Assembly (NCBI GenBank): GCA_905250885.1
Contig: CAJNOQ010003179.1
Location: 1-21,134, forward strand
Origin: Didymodactylos carnosus
Lineage: Eukaryota > Rotifera > Eurotatoria > Philodinida > Philodinidae
Length of the DNA: 21,134 nt
Direction of reading: 5' to 3'
Within the stretch, counting starts at the first letter, position 1. Every line of letters begins with the position of its first letter. The notes beneath the pieces are model-generated. The model saw nothing but the letters and a program-made list of their open reading frames with translations, made no database searches and was not told the DNA's origin. The translations under genes and the position numbers were made by a program. This document shows, piece by piece, positions 18,795-21,134 of the stretch.

Positions 18795-19738
18795 TTCACG
18801 AAAAGTGAGAGTCATCAGAGGTCCATGACCTTAATGTCAATGACTCAGGCCAAAATAAAAATGAGATAGGGAAACAAAAATAATAACAGAAATAAACAAA
18901 AGAAAAGAAAATAGAATATACAACGAGAATATAAAAGTAACGATGAAAAATAGACAAATAAAATAACGTTAGAGAAAAACAACCAATACAAGTTAATTAT
19001 GACTAGGAACACGGCTGAATTTTACTGTAAGAGATACTGAACTAGTGTCTTTTTGAAAGACATTAATCAAGAAAAACAAATAACTGACTCAGGAAGTTTA
19101 TTCCAGTCAGTAATAGTTGAATAGAAAAAAGAAGAGAAAACTGTCTGAGAAAAACAACCATTGACAGCGGTTGGAATGCGAACATATTTAGAATGATGAT
19201 AGTGTAAAGAAGAGTAATGAGGATGATGAATAGAGTAAAAGATGGAAAGAGGACTAAGATGATGATAAATTATGAAAAACTGCATTAGTCGAAAATATTT
19301 AAGGCGAAGTGAGAGGTTTGGAAGAGAAAGTTGTGACACAAGTAAAGAGTTAGAAAAGCGATAATCAAAATTACGAGAAATAGCACGAGAGGCAAGTTTA
19401 TTTACAGAATTAAGTACAGAAAGCGAGAAAGAACTATCGTATAAGGCACAACCGTAATCAAGGTTAGGAAGAATAGAAGAAAGATAGATTCGACGCCGAA
19501 CCTCTGATGGAGCTAGTCCAACGACACAACTCAGTGCACCTAGCTTGCGCCGATAAGCAAGAGCAATATCTCTGGCATGTTCACTCCACCTAAGATCGTG
19601 CGAAACAAGAACTCCAAAAGCATACGCTAGTAAAACTGAATATGTATTCTGTATGAAACTCTCATCAATCATTTTGAGATTTTCTATTAAAGTTTTTGAA
19701 CGATTATTCGATGAGATACCGAATCTACTATTTGTCAT
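18795..19738 (-). mobile_element. 5'-truncated LINE with reverse-transcriptase C-terminal part
   Basis: The minus-strand open frame 19067-19738 (223 codons) encodes the region after the RT palm. FGVLVSHDLRWSEHARDIAL is the conserved 'LGV..S.DL.W..H' block, followed by RRKLGAL, LSSILPNLDYGCALYD and a terminal YSTITDWNKLPESVICFS. This is typical of non-LTR retrotransposon RTs. The catalytic FADD-type box is absent because the copy is 5'-truncated. A TGA after CFS interrupts the frame; LMSFKKTLVQYLLQ follows in the same frame before the natural stop, and the other copy at 13762 has a sense codon there. The 3' UTR runs to about 18795 and ends CACTTTTCGTGAATAA, followed by AACTAAC-like tail sequence. 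Dead copy; clade not assigned. Confidence 0.88.
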
Positions 19739-20054
19739 TTCTGTTATAATCCAGAAAGTTTAATATCACAAACGGTCTTTTAGATAATCTTCTTCATACT
19801 ACTCCGGTTCGTATATTTCATTGTTGTAATTTTAAAAAAGCTCAGATGTCAAAGCGTCGATGCCACATCTCTTTTCCGAACAATTTTTATAAGTCTACTT
19901 ATCCGGTTAGTTAGTTATTCACGAAAAGTGAGACCCTGATGTTCTTCTTTAATTAACTTATTCTGAGTCAACGTTTTTGAAATCTAACACTGCATGTAAC
20001 TTAGCAGAGTTTCCTAAGACTAGAAATTTTGTTCTTTCATGAGACTTATGCATT
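19739..20054. other. Flank between LINE and hAT-like element
   Basis: No gene seen. At 19914-19933 the block TTATTCACGAAAAGTGAGA repeats the LINE 3' terminus (compare 18792 and 13574) next to GTTAGTTAG, possibly an extremely truncated third LINE copy on the minus strand. Confidence 0.4.
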
Positions 20055-20062
20055 CTACTTAT

Positions 20063-20286
20063 CAGTGGCGGATCCAGAAAAAATTTTCGGTGCTGGCGGA
20101 TTTTGACAAAAGAACAAGTTTAACAACTTTCCTTAGGAGTTTCTAGACAACACGATTTTTTTTCTTTTACTTTATTACTATGTTTTACAAGAAGGAGAGT
20201 ATACTAACATGAAATCAATCAACTGGAATGGAATTAATCAAAAAATTTCGGTGCTGGCGGCCGCCAGCATCCTAAATCCGCCACTG
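20063..20286. mobile_element. Non-autonomous hAT-like element, 224 bp, with 8-bp duplication
   Basis: The element begins CAGTGGCGGATCCAG and ends ATCCTAAATCCGCCACTG; the outer CAGTGGCGGAT is an inverted terminal repeat, and this CAGTGGCGGAT type of end is familiar from hAT elements. Both sides carry the exact 8-bp direct repeat CTACTTAT (20055-20062 and 20287-20294), the length hAT transposases produce. TTTCGGTGCTGGCGG occurs near both ends in direct orientation, and the right copy is part of a GC-rich palindrome (GCTGGCGGCCGCCAGC). No open frame of note. Confidence 0.9.
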
Positions 20287-20294
20287 CTACTTAT

Positions 20295-20813
20295 ATTTAT
20301 ATATTCAGGTAGAAAACTGAATATGCAACTAAACAATTTCTCTCACATTCTAAGTTTCTTGCAGAGATCCGCACGGATCGGTCTGTGATCGAAAAGTATT
20401 CTTGTCTGACTGAGAATTTTTCTTGAATGACATAACAGAAGGAGTGATCTAATCTATTTAGTAGCATCTTATATAAAATTTATGTTTTTTGAGAAATATG
20501 CATGCCATGGTAATAAACAATAAACATGCAAGAATTTGTAAACAATTTTAAGGGGTCCAGCCGTGGCGAACTCGGGTAGTAATTTCTCTTCGTCGAGTTG
20601 GAACTAAAATTTTCGACCCGCGCGACTTCTGATTTCTTGGCTCCAAATTCGTTTACGTACAAAGCCGACCTTTTCAACTCTCATTTTCTTATTATTATAC
20701 GTTTCAGAGCCACAACAATCAGGATTTTTCTCATATATCATTTCATACTTTATTTATGTCTTTTTTCTAGCATACTTTGTAGGAGGAGGCTCGTACGATT
20801 TACAGAAAAGAGA
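20295..20813. other. Spacer between two hAT-like elements
   Basis: No gene supported. Open frames exist on both strands but lack homology I can recognise, and the longer plus-strand one runs through the neighbouring hairpin element. Confidence 0.4.
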
Positions 20814-20821
20814 CTTTCTTG

Positions 20822-21007
20822 CAAGGGGGAAAAAGCATACTTCTGTACTTCTGGTACTTCTCCGTACTTCTTGATACTTCGTACTTTTTTGTACTTCTCC
20901 GTACTTCAGAAGTACGGAGAAGTACAAAAAAGTACGAAGAAGTACGAAGAAGTATCAAGAAGTACGGAGAAGTACCAGAAGTACAGAAGTATGCTTTTTC
21001 CCCCTTG
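20822..21007. mobile_element. Hairpin hAT-like MITE with 8-bp target duplication
   Basis: The whole 186 bp is one inverted repeat. The left arm 20822-20907 is the reverse complement of the right arm 20909-21007, apart from a 13-nt insertion in the right arm, with a single central base (20908). The termini CAAGGGGGAAAAAGCATAC and the reverse complement resemble hAT ends. The exact 8-bp repeat CTTTCTTG flanks both sides (20814-20821 and 21008-21015). The arms are built from GTACTTC-like short tandem units. Near-identical arms imply a recent insertion or arm correction. It encodes nothing; open frames across it are artefacts of the palindrome. Confidence 0.92.
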
Positions 21008-21134
21008 CTTTCTTGTCAATATTTCAAATTTTGCTCCTGTTTCTCTTTTTCTGATTTTAGCAGAATTTTTGAACATTTGATCGATAATTTTTATTAAGAA
21101 TTTATCCGAACATCTTTTTTTATGAGTAAACAAT

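Noticed and set aside
20836..20995. Regularly spaced short repeats resembling a CRISPR array
   Set aside because: The units are 7-12 nt with no unique spacers, sit inside one palindromic transposon and lie in a eukaryotic genome.
20598..21080. 160-codon plus-strand open frame and overlapping frames near the right end
   Set aside because: It runs through the hairpin element; the Tyr/Ser/Thr/Lys/Glu repeats come from GTACTTC units read in any frame, and no protein homology is visible.

Overview
The window is AT-rich metazoan DNA. The protein-coding genes are split by very short introns, mostly 53-120 nt with GT..AG ends, and coding is dense in places. The recognisable genes are animal (or general eukaryotic) ones: MZT1, CCDC186, TBC1D20 and a fragment of PCCA. 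Compact introns, AT richness and small decayed DNA transposons next to 5'-truncated LINEs would suit a rotifer (bdelloid-like) or another small-genome invertebrate. That organism call is an inference. No bacterial, plasmid or viral gene was recognised.

Layout. Positions 1-12.6 kb are the genic half, with all genes on the minus strand: an unrecognised three-exon gene for a 138-aa protein (1069-1602), MZT1/MOZART1 (4867-5076), CCDC186 (five exons, 6927-9693) and TBC1D20 (eight coding exons, 10352-12376, plus a possible leader exon at 12493-12575). The gaps between them are AT-rich with simple repeats, and I saw no further convincing gene there. From about 13.4 kb to the right end the window becomes a transposon graveyard: two fragments of one LINE family, three copies of a repeat starting AGGGTCTTACAA, a large inverted-repeat (foldback) element, a cluster of small elements rich in CTTAAG palindromes, an orphan exon of PCCA cut off by repeat DNA, and two short hAT-like elements with intact 8-bp target duplications. 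One of those is an almost perfect hairpin.

How the genes relate. MZT1 belongs to the gamma-tubulin ring complex. CCDC186 (dense-core vesicle and trans-Golgi sorting, a RAB2 effector) and TBC1D20 (ER-anchored GAP for RAB1 and RAB18) both act in the early secretory pathway and lie head-to-tail about 660 bp apart. This is probably coincidence in an animal genome, though co-transcription is testable. Splice models were built by hand and checked for reading phase at every junction; TBC1D20 was also checked against my recollection of the human protein. I did not find a convincing new biological system. The most distinctive sequences are the hairpin hAT-like element, the CTTAAG element family and the foldback element.
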